Translations under genes and position numbers: made by a program | The notes under the pieces: generated by a model | What the model was told of the DNA's origin: nothing | Database searches by the model: none | What the model saw: the letters and a program-made list of their open reading frames with translations, nothing else | Shown here: positions 32,139 through 40,986 of the stretch, one piece after another | Numbering within the stretch: the stretch's first letter is position 1 | How the letters are laid out: every line of letters begins with the position of its first letter | NCBI GenBank assembly: GCA_965658275.1 | Contig: CBFHRN010000002.1 | Span: forward strand, 49,753-113,752 | DNA: 64,000 nucleotides | Direction of reading: 5' to 3' | Source of the DNA: Croceimicrobium sp965658275 | GTDB lineage: Bacteria > Bacteroidota > Bacteroidia > Flavobacteriales > Schleiferiaceae

Positions 32139-33105
32139 GGGACCGATTGGCCAGTTTATGCTGGAACATTACAAGCACTTTAATGCAGCCGCTTTAGTAG
32201 ATGCCGCGAAAGGCTATGAAAAGCATCTTGAGGAAGGTAAAAAGATGATGATTACCCTCGCTGGCGCGATGAGTACGGCTGAACTTGGTAAATCCTTGGC
32301 GGAAATGATACGTCAGGATAAAGTGCAAATAATCTCCTGCACAGGTGCCAACTTGGAGGAAGACCTCATGAATTTAGTAGCACACAGCCACTACGAACGA
32401 GTACCTCATTATCGTGATCTTACTCCGCAGGAAGAATGGGACCTTCTGGAAAGAGGATTAAATAGGGTCACCGATACTTGCATTCCTGAGGAAGAGGCTT
32501 TTCGACGCCTGCAAAGTCACATCTTTGAAATCTGGAAAGAAGCAGAAACAAAAGGGGAACGCTTTTTCCCACATGAATTCATGTATAAATTACTGAATTC
32601 CGGTGTCTTACAGCAGTATTATGAAATCGATCCCAAAAACTCCTGGATGCTTGCGGCCGCTGAGAAGAACCTTCCGATTATTGTACCAGGTTGGGAAGAT
32701 TCTACTATGGGTAACATCTTCGCTTCCTACTGTTTGAAGGGAGAACTGCAACCCAGCACGATGAAGTCGGGCATAGAATACATGACATTTTTAGCGGAAT
32801 GGTATACCGCTAACGCAGGAACCGAAGGTATCGGCTTTTTTCAAATTGGTGGAGGAATTGCGGGTGACTTCCCTATCTGCGTAGTTCCCATGTTGTACCA
32901 AGATATGGAGCGAACCGACACCCCATTCTGGTCCTATTTCTGTCAAATAAGTGATAGTACTACTAGTTATGGTTCTTATTCTGGTGCAGTGCCCAATGAG
33001 AAAATCACTTGGGGTAAGCTAGACATAAATACACCCAAGTTTATTGTAGAATCTGATGCTACAATAGTTGCACCTCTTTTATTTGGCTACCTTTTAGGCT
33101 GGTAA
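32128..33105 (+). CDS. Deoxyhypusine synthase family protein, probable homospermidine synthase
   Basis: 325-residue member of the NAD-dependent deoxyhypusine synthase (DHS) family. The catalytic lysine block is kept: NEKITWGKLDI (K about 297) matches the WGK of eukaryotic DHS. NAD-site features include AGAMSTAELGKSLAEMI and ISCTGANLEEDL. The block VPGWEDSTMGNIFASYC and GFFQIGGGIAGDFPIC also fit. Bacteria have no eIF5A. The family is known to give homospermidine when putrescine is the acceptor (plant homospermidine synthase arose from DHS), and homospermidine is common in flavobacteria. Translational coupling to agmatinase supports that use. Modification of EF-P is a less likely alternative. 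Confidence 0.88.
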   Translation: MENKGPIGQFMLEHYKHFNAAALVDAAKGYEKHLEEGKKMMITLAGAMSTAELGKSLAEMIRQDKVQIISCTGANLEEDLMNLVAHSHYERVPHYRDLTPQEEWDLLERGLNRVTDTCIPEEEAFRRLQSHIFEIWKEAETKGERFFPHEFMYKLLNSGVLQQYYEIDPKNSWMLAAAEKNLPIIVPGWEDSTMGNIFASYCLKGELQPSTMKSGIEYMTFLAEWYTANAGTEGIGFFQIGGGIAGDFPICVVPMLYQDMERTDTPFWSYFCQISDSTTSYGSYSGAVPNEKITWGKLDINTPKFIVESDATIVAPLLFGYLLGW

Positions 33106-33142
33106 GCCACTGTATGGAAGAGCAAAAAATTGAAAATATTGA

Positions 33143-33436
33143 GCTAGCTTATTTAAGGTTCCTGTATATCAAAACATGAGAATTCTAAATATGCCCCGTT
33201 TTAAAGGGCAACTATTTTTCCCCTTTACCGATTTAAGTAGCGGTTTTGGTTCCTATGGGGGCGGCCGTTACATCGACTTACACATTCCTCCAAGTGATTC
33301 TATTTTAATCGATTTCAACCGCAGTTACAACCCATATTGCGCTTATAATGGTCGTTACTCTTGCCCTATTCCCCCGAGGGAAAATCATATTAACTTCGAA
33401 ATCACAGCAGGAGTGCGTTATACCATAAAACATTGA
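33143..33436 (+). pseudogene. Truncated DUF1684 gene remnant
   Basis: Only the C-terminal third of a DUF1684 protein is present: LFFPFTDLSSGFGSYGGGRY, then LIDFNRSYNPYCAYNGRYSC and PIPPRENHINFEITAGV, all diagnostic of the family, which normally exceeds about 180 residues. Homology-like sequence (LFKVPVYQN) continues upstream of the first ATG (33176) as far as an in-frame TGA at 33140-33142. Another frame (33114-33179) may hold a shifted piece. No upstream N-terminal domain exists, since the DHS-like gene ends at 33105. It could still be translated from 33176 as an 86-residue protein. Confidence 0.7.
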
Positions 33437-33452
33437 TAATGTAAATAAAGCA

Positions 33453-33481
33453 TTGCGATTCAAATAATTAGTCGACCTTTG
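33453..33481 (+). promoter_or_regulatory. Promoter of the DEAD-box helicase gene
   Basis: TTG at 33453-33455 and GACCTTTG at 33474-33481 (one mismatch to TAnnTTTG) are 18 bases apart. The box ends 22 bases before the TTG start codon at 33504. Confidence 0.55.
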
Positions 33482-33503
33482 CAGCCAATTAAATATTAGT
33501 TTT

Positions 33504-34973
33504 TTGTCAGATTTTCATTCTCTGGGATTGTCCCCAGAAGTTCTTCGCGCTCTCGATGATTTAGGATTCGAGACTCCCAGCCCCATTCAAGCCCAAGCCA
33601 TCCCTGCTCTACTAAGTGACGCCAATGACCTTATCGGCTTAGCCCAAACAGGAACAGGCAAAACGGCAGCCTTTGGATTGCCTCTTCTGGAACGTATTGA
33701 TCCAGAATTCCCACATACACAGGCCTTGATCCTAGCACCCACTCGTGAGCTAGGCCAGCAAATTGCAGAGCAAATAGACCTCTTCAGCAAGTATTTGCCA
33801 AAGCTAAATGTATTAGCCGTTTATGGTGGAGCAGCAATTAGCAACCAAATTAGAGCCTTACACAAACCTCAGCACATTATCATCGCCACTCCTGGTCGTT
33901 TAATTGACCTAATTGGCAGACGTGCTGTAAAGTTGGACCATCTCGAAATTTTGGTTTTAGATGAAGCCGATGAGATGCTAAACATGGGTTTCAAAGAGGC
34001 GCTTGATGAAATTCTGACTTATACTCCTAAAGAAAAAATGACTTGGCTATTTTCAGCAACAATGCCGAATGAAATTCGTCGTATTGTTGATGAGTATATG
34101 CACAAACCTGTGGAGGTTAAAGTCAACCAAAAACAAACACTTAACCAAAATATTGAGCATCAATTTGTAAGTCTAAACCATAATCAAAAGTCGGCTGCAT
34201 TAAAACGCTTTATCGACTTAGACCCGGAAATCCGGGCGGTGGTTTTTTGTCGGACTAAATTGGATACTCAAAACCTAGCGGAGGAACTTATGCAGGAAGG
34301 CTATCAAGCCGATTCATTGCATGGCGACCTCTCGCAAGCGCAGCGTGATCGTGTCATGAAGCGTTTTAAGGAGCATAAGTTACCTATTCTTATTGCTACG
34401 GATGTGGCAGCGCGTGGTATCGATGTAAACGACTTAAGCCACGTATTCCATTTCTCTTTGCCCGATGACGCAGCCTACTATACCCACCGTTCGGGCCGTA
34501 CCGCAAGAGCTGGAAAAAAAGGTATTTCTTTAGTTTTTGTAGGTCAAAGAGACTTTTCTAAATTAAAATACCTTCAGTCCAGACTTGGTATTGAATTCGA
34601 GAGAGTTCGCATTCCAGATGCCAAGGACATTGCTTTTACACGAATGGACCAGTGGAGTCAAAAAGTGGTTGCGCAAAATGTTCAGGGTGTTATTCCAGAT
34701 CATATCGTAGATCACCTCGAAGGTGTTTTCGCTGAATTGAGTCAGGAAGAACTATTAGGGAAGATTGTGGCTATGGAAATGGAGAAAATCCAGGTCGAAA
34801 ACCAGGGGGATTTAAACGTTTCCAAATCAAATAAGCCGAACCGAGGTGGTGGCGGCGGAAAGGGAGGCTTCAACAAAGGAGGCAGTGGCCCTTCCTTCAA
34901 AGCCAAACGGAAGCCAGCTAACTTTAAGCACGGCCATAAACGAAAGCCCACTAAACGGAAACGTCGCGACTAA
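33504..34973 (+). CDS. DEAD-box ATP-dependent RNA helicase
   Basis: 489-residue RNA helicase. Motifs in order: Q motif (FETPSPIQAQAIPALL), I (AQTGTGKTAAFGLPLL), Ia (PTRELGQQI), II (VLDEADEMLNMGF), III (FSATM), V (LIATDVAARGIDVNDL) and VI (HRSGRTARAGKKG). The tail from about 440 is Gly-rich and then very basic (KRKPTKRKRRD), as in cold-adaptation and ribosome-assembly helicases such as CsdA/RhlE. There is no ATG at the start; TTG at 33504 gives the expected N-terminus (MSDFHSLGLSPEVLRAL). Its stop shares CTAA (34970-34973) with the convergent aroA stop. Confidence 0.95.
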   Translation: MSDFHSLGLSPEVLRALDDLGFETPSPIQAQAIPALLSDANDLIGLAQTGTGKTAAFGLPLLERIDPEFPHTQALILAPTRELGQQIAEQIDLFSKYLPKLNVLAVYGGAAISNQIRALHKPQHIIIATPGRLIDLIGRRAVKLDHLEILVLDEADEMLNMGFKEALDEILTYTPKEKMTWLFSATMPNEIRRIVDEYMHKPVEVKVNQKQTLNQNIEHQFVSLNHNQKSAALKRFIDLDPEIRAVVFCRTKLDTQNLAEELMQEGYQADSLHGDLSQAQRDRVMKRFKEHKLPILIATDVAARGIDVNDLSHVFHFSLPDDAAYYTHRSGRTARAGKKGISLVFVGQRDFSKLKYLQSRLGIEFERVRIPDAKDIAFTRMDQWSQKVVAQNVQGVIPDHIVDHLEGVFAELSQEELLGKIVAMEMEKIQVENQGDLNVSKSNKPNRGGGGGKGGFNKGGSGPSFKAKRKPANFKHGHKRKPTKRKRRD

Positions 34974-36202
34974 AGCTCTTCAATTCTAAAACCCAGTTCT
35001 TGGCAATGATCCCAGAACTGGGGATAACTCTTTTTCACCACTTCAACATCCTTAATAACGACAGGATGCAAGAGAGCAAGGGGCAGAAAAGCCATGGCCA
35101 TCCGGTGGTCTTTATAGGTATCAACCTCCTGTAAACCAGCGATAAAACCACTTCTCACTTCTAAAAAATCTGTTTCTGCGATAGTTTCAACTTGAAACTT
35201 AAAGAGCTCCTTTTCCAAGGCCATAATTCGATCCGTTTCTTTGATTCTTAAAGTTTGAAGGCCTTTTAATCGAATCACTTTCCCTGCCGCGGCATAAGCA
35301 GGAGCTAGACTTTGTGCTAAATCAGGGTTATCTAGCAAATTAATTTCTTTGGGTGCTGGTGTTGGTTCTGCTTTACGCAATCGTATCCCACTGCCGATGT
35401 AAAACTGCTCTATGCCTAATGGCGCATAGAACTGGGCAAGCACTGAATCACCCTGCATACTAAACTCCTTAAATCCAGGCAAATAAAGCTCTCCTTTCTC
35501 TGCCAAAGCAAGCGCCGAAAACCAGTAGGATGCGGCCGACCAATCGGGCTCCACCCGGAAAGATTGAACTTTAAGTTGCGGATTCTGCTGCTCTAAACGC
35601 ACTTCATCACCCAATACAAATACCTTGAAAGATAACTGACGCATCAGATTTGCGGTGAGGTAAATATATGGAGCCGACACCGATGCCCCTTTAAACTTGA
35701 TACTCAAGCCCCCTTCTAATTGAGGCGCAATCATCATCAAAGCGCTAATAAATTGGCTGCTTTCAGTCGCTTCTACCGCTATCTCACCTCCGTGCAGGCT
35801 CCTGCCACGAATTAAAAGTGGAGGGAAACCCTCTTCACCTAAATACTCGATCTCCGCGCCTAAAGATTGAAGCGCATCCACCAAAGTACCAATGGGCCTT
35901 TCATGCATTCGGTTCGTACCGAACAATTCCCATTCGCCCTCCCCTTGACAAGCGAGAAATGCGGTTAGAAAGCGCATCGCTGTCCCGGCATCCTGAACAT
36001 CAATTTTTGAATTGAAGCGATAGCTATTCAGGGCTCTTAGCATGAGCATACTATCATTACTATCTGAGATGCCCTCCAAATCTAATTCCGGAAAATAAAG
36101 AGCGCGCAAAATTAAGAGGCGATTCGTCTCTGATTTTGAGCCGGGTAGCTGCAATCTCCCACGAATCACTTTTGTAGGGTGGCTAATGCGATAATCAGCC
36201 AT
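34970..36202 (-). CDS. aroA: 3-phosphoshikimate 1-carboxyvinyltransferase (EPSP synthase)
   Basis: Shikimate-pathway enzyme joining shikimate-3-phosphate and PEP. The N-terminal LQLPGSKSETNRLLILRAL holds the substrate lysine. QDAGTAMRFLTAFLACQGEG and TNRMHERPIGTLVDALQSLG are the central blocks, and LRIKETDRIMALEKEL has the late family motif. Length is 410, slightly short of the usual 425 or so but with all blocks present. NAGTAMRP is modified to DAGTAMRF. It overlaps aroB by 8 bp and is transcribed after it. Confidence 0.93.
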   Translation of the reverse strand: MADYRISHPTKVIRGRLQLPGSKSETNRLLILRALYFPELDLEGISDSNDSMLMLRALNSYRFNSKIDVQDAGTAMRFLTAFLACQGEGEWELFGTNRMHERPIGTLVDALQSLGAEIEYLGEEGFPPLLIRGRSLHGGEIAVEATESSQFISALMMIAPQLEGGLSIKFKGASVSAPYIYLTANLMRQLSFKVFVLGDEVRLEQQNPQLKVQSFRVEPDWSAASYWFSALALAEKGELYLPGFKEFSMQGDSVLAQFYAPLGIEQFYIGSGIRLRKAEPTPAPKEINLLDNPDLAQSLAPAYAAAGKVIRLKGLQTLRIKETDRIMALEKELFKFQVETIAETDFLEVRSGFIAGLQEVDTYKDHRMAMAFLPLALLHPVVIKDVEVVKKSYPQFWDHCQELGFRIEEL

Positions 36203-37244
36203 TTGCTATCTCTGTTAAGGCATCCCAAAGCTCTTCCTTCGAGACTGCCTGATCAATAGTGGGTTTTCCAATGGCCTTTAACAAAACTAACCTCAATTCA
36301 GCATTGAAATTCTTCTTATCACCACGGAGAATTTCATTAAAGGCATTTTGATCGATGGGAGTTTCCGGCCAGGGGTAAAGTTTTTTTAGATACTTAGACA
36401 AAGGTTCTAAGGAAACCATTGGAAAATTCAACTTCCGATAAGAAAGCATTAGCTCAACTTGCATTCCTAAAGCAATGGCATAACCATGACTAATAACGGC
36501 ATCAGTGGTAGCAAAATAAGACTCTAAAGCATGCCCAACAGAATGACCAAAATTCAAAATTTTTCGGAGCCCATCTTCGTTTTTATCGGCATCCACAACC
36601 TTAGCTTTTATTGCTATAGTCCGAGCTAATAAGTCAATTCCTGGTAACCTCGATTGAATGGGAAATTCCATTAAGTCCTGCAAATGCTTTTCGTCGGCGA
36701 TGAGTCCGTGCTTAAGCATTTCTGCCCAGCCACTTCTTAGCTCCTGTTCCTCCAAACTTTCTAAAAACTCGGGAACGATGCCAACAAAAATAGGATCACT
36801 AAAACTACCTATACGATTTTTATAGGGACCGAAATTAATTCCCGTTTTACTCCCAACCGCAGCGTCGGCTATGGCCAAGAGAGAGGTTGGGAAGTTTATG
36901 AAGGATATACCTCTCATGTAGGTGGCCGCCATAAAACCGCCTAAATCCGACACGACGCCCCCACCCAAATTGATGATTAAGGACTGACGATCAAAATTTA
37001 ATTCACCTAAGCTATGCCATAAATTAACTAAAACCTCAATGCCTTTCGAACCCTCTCCGGGCTCTATTTCAATGATTTCTAAATTCGGTAACTCTAGCCC
37101 TAAAGATTCCATGAAAAATGGGTAGCAGGCATTTAGAGTATTGGAGTCTACCATTATTCCAACTTTTGAAAAGGTATTGGATTCGAGGGTGCTGCGCAAG
37201 GCAAGCCAAGCTTCCTCTCCAAGATAAATCGATTTGAGACTCAT
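36195..37244 (-). CDS. aroB: 3-dehydroquinate synthase
   Basis: NAD- and metal-dependent cyclase turning DAHP into 3-dehydroquinate. NAD-binding LINLGGGVVSDLGGFMAATY, then RGISFINFPTSLLAIADAAV and GSKTGINFGPYKNRIGSF are diagnostic. Metal ligands are in WAEMLKHGLIADE and NFGHSVGHALES with a later histidine in ISHGYAIALGM. Length is 349. A TACCTTTG box ends five bases before its ATG, predicting a leaderless aroB-aroA transcript. Confidence 0.95.
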   Translation of the reverse strand: MSLKSIYLGEEAWLALRSTLESNTFSKVGIMVDSNTLNACYPFFMESLGLELPNLEIIEIEPGEGSKGIEVLVNLWHSLGELNFDRQSLIINLGGGVVSDLGGFMAATYMRGISFINFPTSLLAIADAAVGSKTGINFGPYKNRIGSFSDPIFVGIVPEFLESLEEQELRSGWAEMLKHGLIADEKHLQDLMEFPIQSRLPGIDLLARTIAIKAKVVDADKNEDGLRKILNFGHSVGHALESYFATTDAVISHGYAIALGMQVELMLSYRKLNFPMVSLEPLSKYLKKLYPWPETPIDQNAFNEILRGDKKNFNAELRLVLLKAIGKPTIDQAVSKEELWDALTEIANG

Positions 37245-37249
37245 AGGCC

Positions 37250-37257
37250 CAAAGGTA
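37250..37257 (-). promoter_or_regulatory. -7 promoter box for aroB-aroA
   Basis: On the minus strand TACCTTTG matches TAnnTTTG exactly and is followed by only five bases (GGCCT) before the aroB ATG. A TTG lies 16 bases further upstream, a little closer than usual. A leaderless message is predicted. Confidence 0.6.
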
Positions 37258-37430
37258 AGCTTTCACAAAATTTCAATGGCTTTGGCAAAAACAGAATTGT
37301 GTGCTTTAAATCTTCTTTATTCGATCAATTTGTTACTAAATTCGAAAAAGTTTTCAAGGTTGAAACAATTTATACAATGAATTGATTTCATGATGATTGC
37401 CTTGAAAGGAACCGCTCAAAAAGAATTGTC

Positions 37431-38603
37431 ATGGTAGATTTCAATGATACCAAAACGGCCTTTGTTTTAAAGTCCGATACCCAATTGAAGAAAGCTTATT
37501 GGCTTTTTCGGTTAGTGGCCAGCAAAAGTCTAGTTGGTTTGGGTAAAAAAGCCTCTAATATGGCTATCAAATTAGGTTTACCAATTCGCACCATTGTAAA
37601 GCAAACTGTATATGATCAATTTGTGGGCGGTGAAACCATAGAAGAATGTGAATCTATCATTGACAAACTCCACCAGCAAAATGTCTATTCCTTGCTTGAT
37701 TTTGCGGTAGAAGGCAAAGAATCTGAAGCTGATTTCGACGCTTGTAAAGATGAAATTATTCAAACTATTAAATACGGCGCCGAACATAAAGCGGTTCCTT
37801 TCGCAGTTTTTAAGGTTACGGGAGTGGCCAAGTTTGCATTGCTCGAAAAATACAGTGCCGGTCAGCCATTTAATGAAATAGAAAGTAGGGCCTGGACAAG
37901 AGCAAAGAATCGTATTGAAGAAATTTGTTACACGGCTAATAAATACGGTCTGCGGATAATGATAGACGCCGAAGAATCTTGGATTCAAGGGGCTATTGAC
38001 GAAATTACAGTTGAGATGATGGAGCGTTTCAACACCGAAAATGTAATGGTAATTAATACTCTGCAGATGTACCGCAATGATCGAATTGACTATATGCAGG
38101 AGTCCTTGGAAACAGCTAAACAGAAGGGCTTTAAGTACGGTGCAAAATTGGTTCGTGGGGCCTATATGGAGAAAGAACGAGAGCGAGCAGCGGAAATGTC
38201 TTACCCCGACCCTATCCACAAGACAAAAGCAGATAGCGACAAATCCTACGATGAAGGTATTCGCTTGATGATGGACAACATTGAAGATTCGCTGCTAGTA
38301 GCGGGCAGTCATAATGAGGAAAGTGCTCGATTATTAAGTGACCAGATTAAGCAAAAAGGTTTGGAAACTAATGACTCCCGAATCTGGTTTAGTCAATTAT
38401 ACGGGATGAGTGATAACTTATCTTTTAACCTAGCCAAGGAAGGCTATAATGTGGTAAAATATCTACCCTTTGGGCCCGTAAATGAGACCCTGCCCTATCT
38501 TATTCGAAGAGCCGAGGAAAATTCTAGCGCTAGCGGACAAAGTGGTCGGGAACTAAGCTTGATTCAAGCAGAATTGAAGCGCCGCGGACTCGAAAAAAAC
38601 TAG
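37431..38603 (+). CDS. Proline dehydrogenase
   Basis: FAD enzyme oxidising proline to pyrroline-5-carboxylate and passing electrons to quinone; the 390-residue monofunctional form. Family motifs: VTGVAKFALLEKYSAG, IMIDAEESWIQGAID, GAKLVRGAYMEKERERAAEM (substrate and FAD binding), WFSQLYGMSDNLSFNLAKEG and LPFGPVNETLPYLIRRAEEN. There is no C-terminal P5C dehydrogenase domain, so that step is encoded elsewhere. The 186-bp upstream gap shows no clear -7 box. Its stop shares CTAG (38600-38603) with the convergent gene. Confidence 0.93.
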   Translation: MVDFNDTKTAFVLKSDTQLKKAYWLFRLVASKSLVGLGKKASNMAIKLGLPIRTIVKQTVYDQFVGGETIEECESIIDKLHQQNVYSLLDFAVEGKESEADFDACKDEIIQTIKYGAEHKAVPFAVFKVTGVAKFALLEKYSAGQPFNEIESRAWTRAKNRIEEICYTANKYGLRIMIDAEESWIQGAIDEITVEMMERFNTENVMVINTLQMYRNDRIDYMQESLETAKQKGFKYGAKLVRGAYMEKERERAAEMSYPDPIHKTKADSDKSYDEGIRLMMDNIEDSLLVAGSHNEESARLLSDQIKQKGLETNDSRIWFSQLYGMSDNLSFNLAKEGYNVVKYLPFGPVNETLPYLIRRAEENSSASGQSGRELSLIQAELKRRGLEKN

Positions 38604-38959
38604 AGCACTTTTAGTAGGGTAGCGGTAGAATCGCAATTCTCTATTTCAAAAGCTTTTTGGGCCTCTTCGAAATCGAGGTGGTAAACATTGCAGCCTTGTT
38701 CGTCAATTCTCGATTTTTCAAAATCAACTTTCGCCCTTTCCAAGGCAGCGGCAAGTCCAGAGGTATCGACGGTAGTGCCTCCAGCACTGTCAAGCAAATC
38801 AGCCGAAAGGCTCATTTCCTTTTTGCGTAGATCGTATAAAACCCTATCATTAGGGAAATAATTACATTGTATATCACGATCACCAAACATGAAATACACC
38901 ATAAAAACGCCGAGCCCAACGCCCAACATATAATAAAGCAACTTTCTTCCTAAACGCAT
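38600..38959 (-). CDS. DUF4258-like membrane-anchored protein
   Basis: 119-residue protein with one N-terminal membrane segment (LLYYMLGVGLGVFMVYFMFG) and a soluble remainder. The layout NYFPNDRVLYDLRKKEM early and ENCDSTATLLKVL at the end is what I recall of flavobacterial DUF4258 proteins. It has three cysteines in the soluble part. No function is known. An exact TACCTTTG box lies 19 bases upstream of its start, and its stop overlaps that of proline dehydrogenase. Confidence 0.7.
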   Translation of the reverse strand: MRLGRKLLYYMLGVGLGVFMVYFMFGDRDIQCNYFPNDRVLYDLRKKEMSLSADLLDSAGGTTVDTSGLAAALERAKVDFEKSRIDEQGCNVYHLDFEEAQKAFEIENCDSTATLLKVL

Positions 38960-38978
38960 AATTAGTATTCAAAGGCGA

Positions 38979-38986
38979 CAAAGGTA
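38979..38986 (-). promoter_or_regulatory. -7 promoter box for the DUF4258-like gene
   Basis: On the minus strand TACCTTTG is an exact TAnnTTTG match, 19 bases before the ATG at 38959, inside the 68-bp divergent gap shared with the methyltransferase gene. Confidence 0.5.
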
Positions 38987-39027
38987 GATGGGTTGCCTTA
39001 TTTTTTTGGACATTTGAAGAGTTAATT

Positions 39028-39792
39028 ATGGCGGAAGAGAATTTAAAAGACCTCCAGGCAGGCGATCATCATTACAAAGCATTTGTTGGACCTCCCTTAA
39101 AGTATGACCTTTTAGGAGCCCTTCAGTTTACCCTGTTAACTGCAGCCGGACTAAGAGCCGAGCACAAACTTTGCGACATAGGCTGTGGTTCCTTGCGCGT
39201 TGGTAAATTACTCATCCCCTATCTCAACAAAGAAAATTACTTCGGCTTGGAACCAGAGAAATGGTTAATCCAAGAAGCCATAGATAAAGAAATAGGCCAG
39301 GACCTGATTCGTATAAAAAGTCCGCGCTTCGAACATTGGACAAATTTTGACATCAGCAAGTTTGAGGTCAAGTTCAATTTCATCATTGCTCAAAGTATTT
39401 TTTCGCATGCTCATTTAGACCAAATCACACAATGTTTAAAAGAGGTAAGGCAATGTTTACAAAGCGACGGACTATTCCTGGCCACCTTTATCTGGGGAAA
39501 AGAAGATTACCTCGGTAAGGATTGGGTTTATCCAGGTTGCGTGGCTTACCGCCCTTCTTCCATTCAAAAAATAGCTTGGGACGAAGCCGGTTTAAAAATG
39601 CTTACCACCAATTGGCCGCATCCCAATGGTCAAAACTGGGTGATTTTCCACCTACCTGGGAATGAACTTGAAGCTGAAAAACTGAGTCGCTTTAGTATGG
39701 CTAAGTATCAGGCAGATGTCGCGGCAATACCCGAAGAAATGGGCACTTTGAAGCGATACACCAATAAAGTTGTCGATTTATTCAAAAAGTAA
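39028..39792 (+). CDS. Class I SAM-dependent methyltransferase
   Basis: 254-residue Rossmann-fold methyltransferase. The SAM-binding motif I is KLCDIGCGSLRVGKLLIPYL (about residues 48-67), followed by an acidic residue in YFGLEPEKW. FNFIIAQSIFSHAHLDQI corresponds to motifs III-IV. The substrate is unknown; such stand-alone enzymes act on small molecules, lipids or sugars. It overlaps the convergent alanine dehydrogenase gene by 15 bp. I cannot refine the family beyond this. Confidence 0.85.
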   Translation: MAEENLKDLQAGDHHYKAFVGPPLKYDLLGALQFTLLTAAGLRAEHKLCDIGCGSLRVGKLLIPYLNKENYFGLEPEKWLIQEAIDKEIGQDLIRIKSPRFEHWTNFDISKFEVKFNFIIAQSIFSHAHLDQITQCLKEVRQCLQSDGLFLATFIWGKEDYLGKDWVYPGCVAYRPSSIQKIAWDEAGLKMLTTNWPHPNGQNWVIFHLPGNELEAEKLSRFSMAKYQADVAAIPEEMGTLKRYTNKVVDLFKK

Positions 39793-40986
39793 GTCACCTT
39801 CCGCGTAAGGCAAATCAAACCACTCTCCAATAGACTTACTGGTTAAGCTTCCTTGATACAGGTACAAGCCACGTCGCACATTTTTCTTGAGATGCAATAC
39901 CTCCTCAATCCCTCCTATATCACCCATCTCAAGTAAAAGGGGACTCAGAATATTACTCAAAGAAAAGGAAGCCGTTCGACTAACCCGAGAGGCAATATTT
40001 GGTACGCAGTAATGCGTGATATCGTATTTTTTAAACACTGGCTTATCGTGGTTGGTAAGCTCACTAGACTCAAAACAGCCTCCTTGATCAATACTCACAT
40101 CTACAATGACAGATCCGGCTTTCATATTCCGAACCATTTCCTCGGTTACCACGCAAGGCGTTCGACCTCCTTCTGCTCGTATCGCGCCAATAGCGACATC
40201 ACAGCGCATTAAGGCTTTCTCTAAAATCTTAGGCTGTATAACGCAAGTATAAATGGGCGCATTATTCAACATGCCTTGGAGGCGACGTAATTTAGAAATA
40301 GACCGGTCAAAAACCTTTACACTGGCTCCTAAACCTAAGGCCGTTCTAGCAGCATAGGTACCTACCGTGCCCGCACCGATAATCACTACCTCCGTCGGGG
40401 GTACACCTGAAACACCACCAAGCATAAACCCCTTTCCATCATTAGCATTACTTAAATATTCGGCCGCAATTAAAACGGAAGTGTTACCTGCAATTTCGCT
40501 CATACTGCGGACCACTGGCACTATACCATCTTCATCCTCAATGTTTTCAAAGCTCAAAGCTGTAACCCCCTTTTTCATTAGGGCTTTAAAATATTCTTTG
40601 GTTTGCGTTTTCAACTGAAGGGCAGAGATCAGCGTCTGCCTATGCTTCATAAAGCCAATTTCCTCTTGGCTAGGGGGCTCAATCTTTAAAATTAAATCCG
40701 CCTCAAAAGCCTCCTTTGCCGAGTACACAATTTTGGCACCTGCTTCAGAATAATCTTGATCCGAGTAATTTGCACTTAGACCTGCTCCTGTTTCAATAAT
40801 GATTTCATGGCCATTCTCTACGAGGAGATGAACCGCATCCGGACTCAAAGCTATCCGCTTCTCTTGAAGGCAAGTTTCATTGGGAATTCCTATCTGCAAA
40901 TGTTGGCGCTTGCGTTTCACTTCCAAAACCTCTTCCTGAGGCATCAATTCCGAAGATGAAAAACTGAGAAATTCGGGCTTACTCAT
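39778..40986 (-). CDS. ald: Alanine dehydrogenase / NAD(P) transhydrogenase alpha-like family
   Basis: 402-residue NAD-dependent dehydrogenase, expected to interconvert alanine with pyruvate and ammonia. The substrate half has IGIPNETCLQEKRIALSPDA and LILKIEPPSQEEI. The Rossmann motif is EVVIIGAGTVGTYAARTALG, followed by ASVKVFDRSISKLRRLQ. Active-site region: VIVDVSIDQGGCFESS. An N-terminal extension of about 30 residues precedes the catalytic domain, as is common in Bacteroidota versions. It overlaps tsaE by 8 bp and would be co-transcribed from the tsaE promoter. Confidence 0.88.
   Translation of the reverse strand: MSKPEFLSFSSSELMPQEEVLEVKRKRQHLQIGIPNETCLQEKRIALSPDAVHLLVENGHEIIIETGAGLSANYSDQDYSEAGAKIVYSAKEAFEADLILKIEPPSQEEIGFMKHRQTLISALQLKTQTKEYFKALMKKGVTALSFENIEDEDGIVPVVRSMSEIAGNTSVLIAAEYLSNANDGKGFMLGGVSGVPPTEVVIIGAGTVGTYAARTALGLGASVKVFDRSISKLRRLQGMLNNAPIYTCVIQPKILEKALMRCDVAIGAIRAEGGRTPCVVTEEMVRNMKAGSVIVDVSIDQGGCFESSELTNHDKPVFKKYDITHYCVPNIASRVSRTASFSLSNILSPLLLEMGDIGGIEEVLHLKKNVRRGLYLYQGSLTSKSIGEWFDLPYAEGDLLFE

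Noticed and set aside
32128..33105. Deoxyhypusine synthase as eukaryotic contamination or recent transfer
   Set aside because: The gene is coupled by overlap to agmatinase, its codon use is like its neighbours, and such genes are common in flavobacteria.
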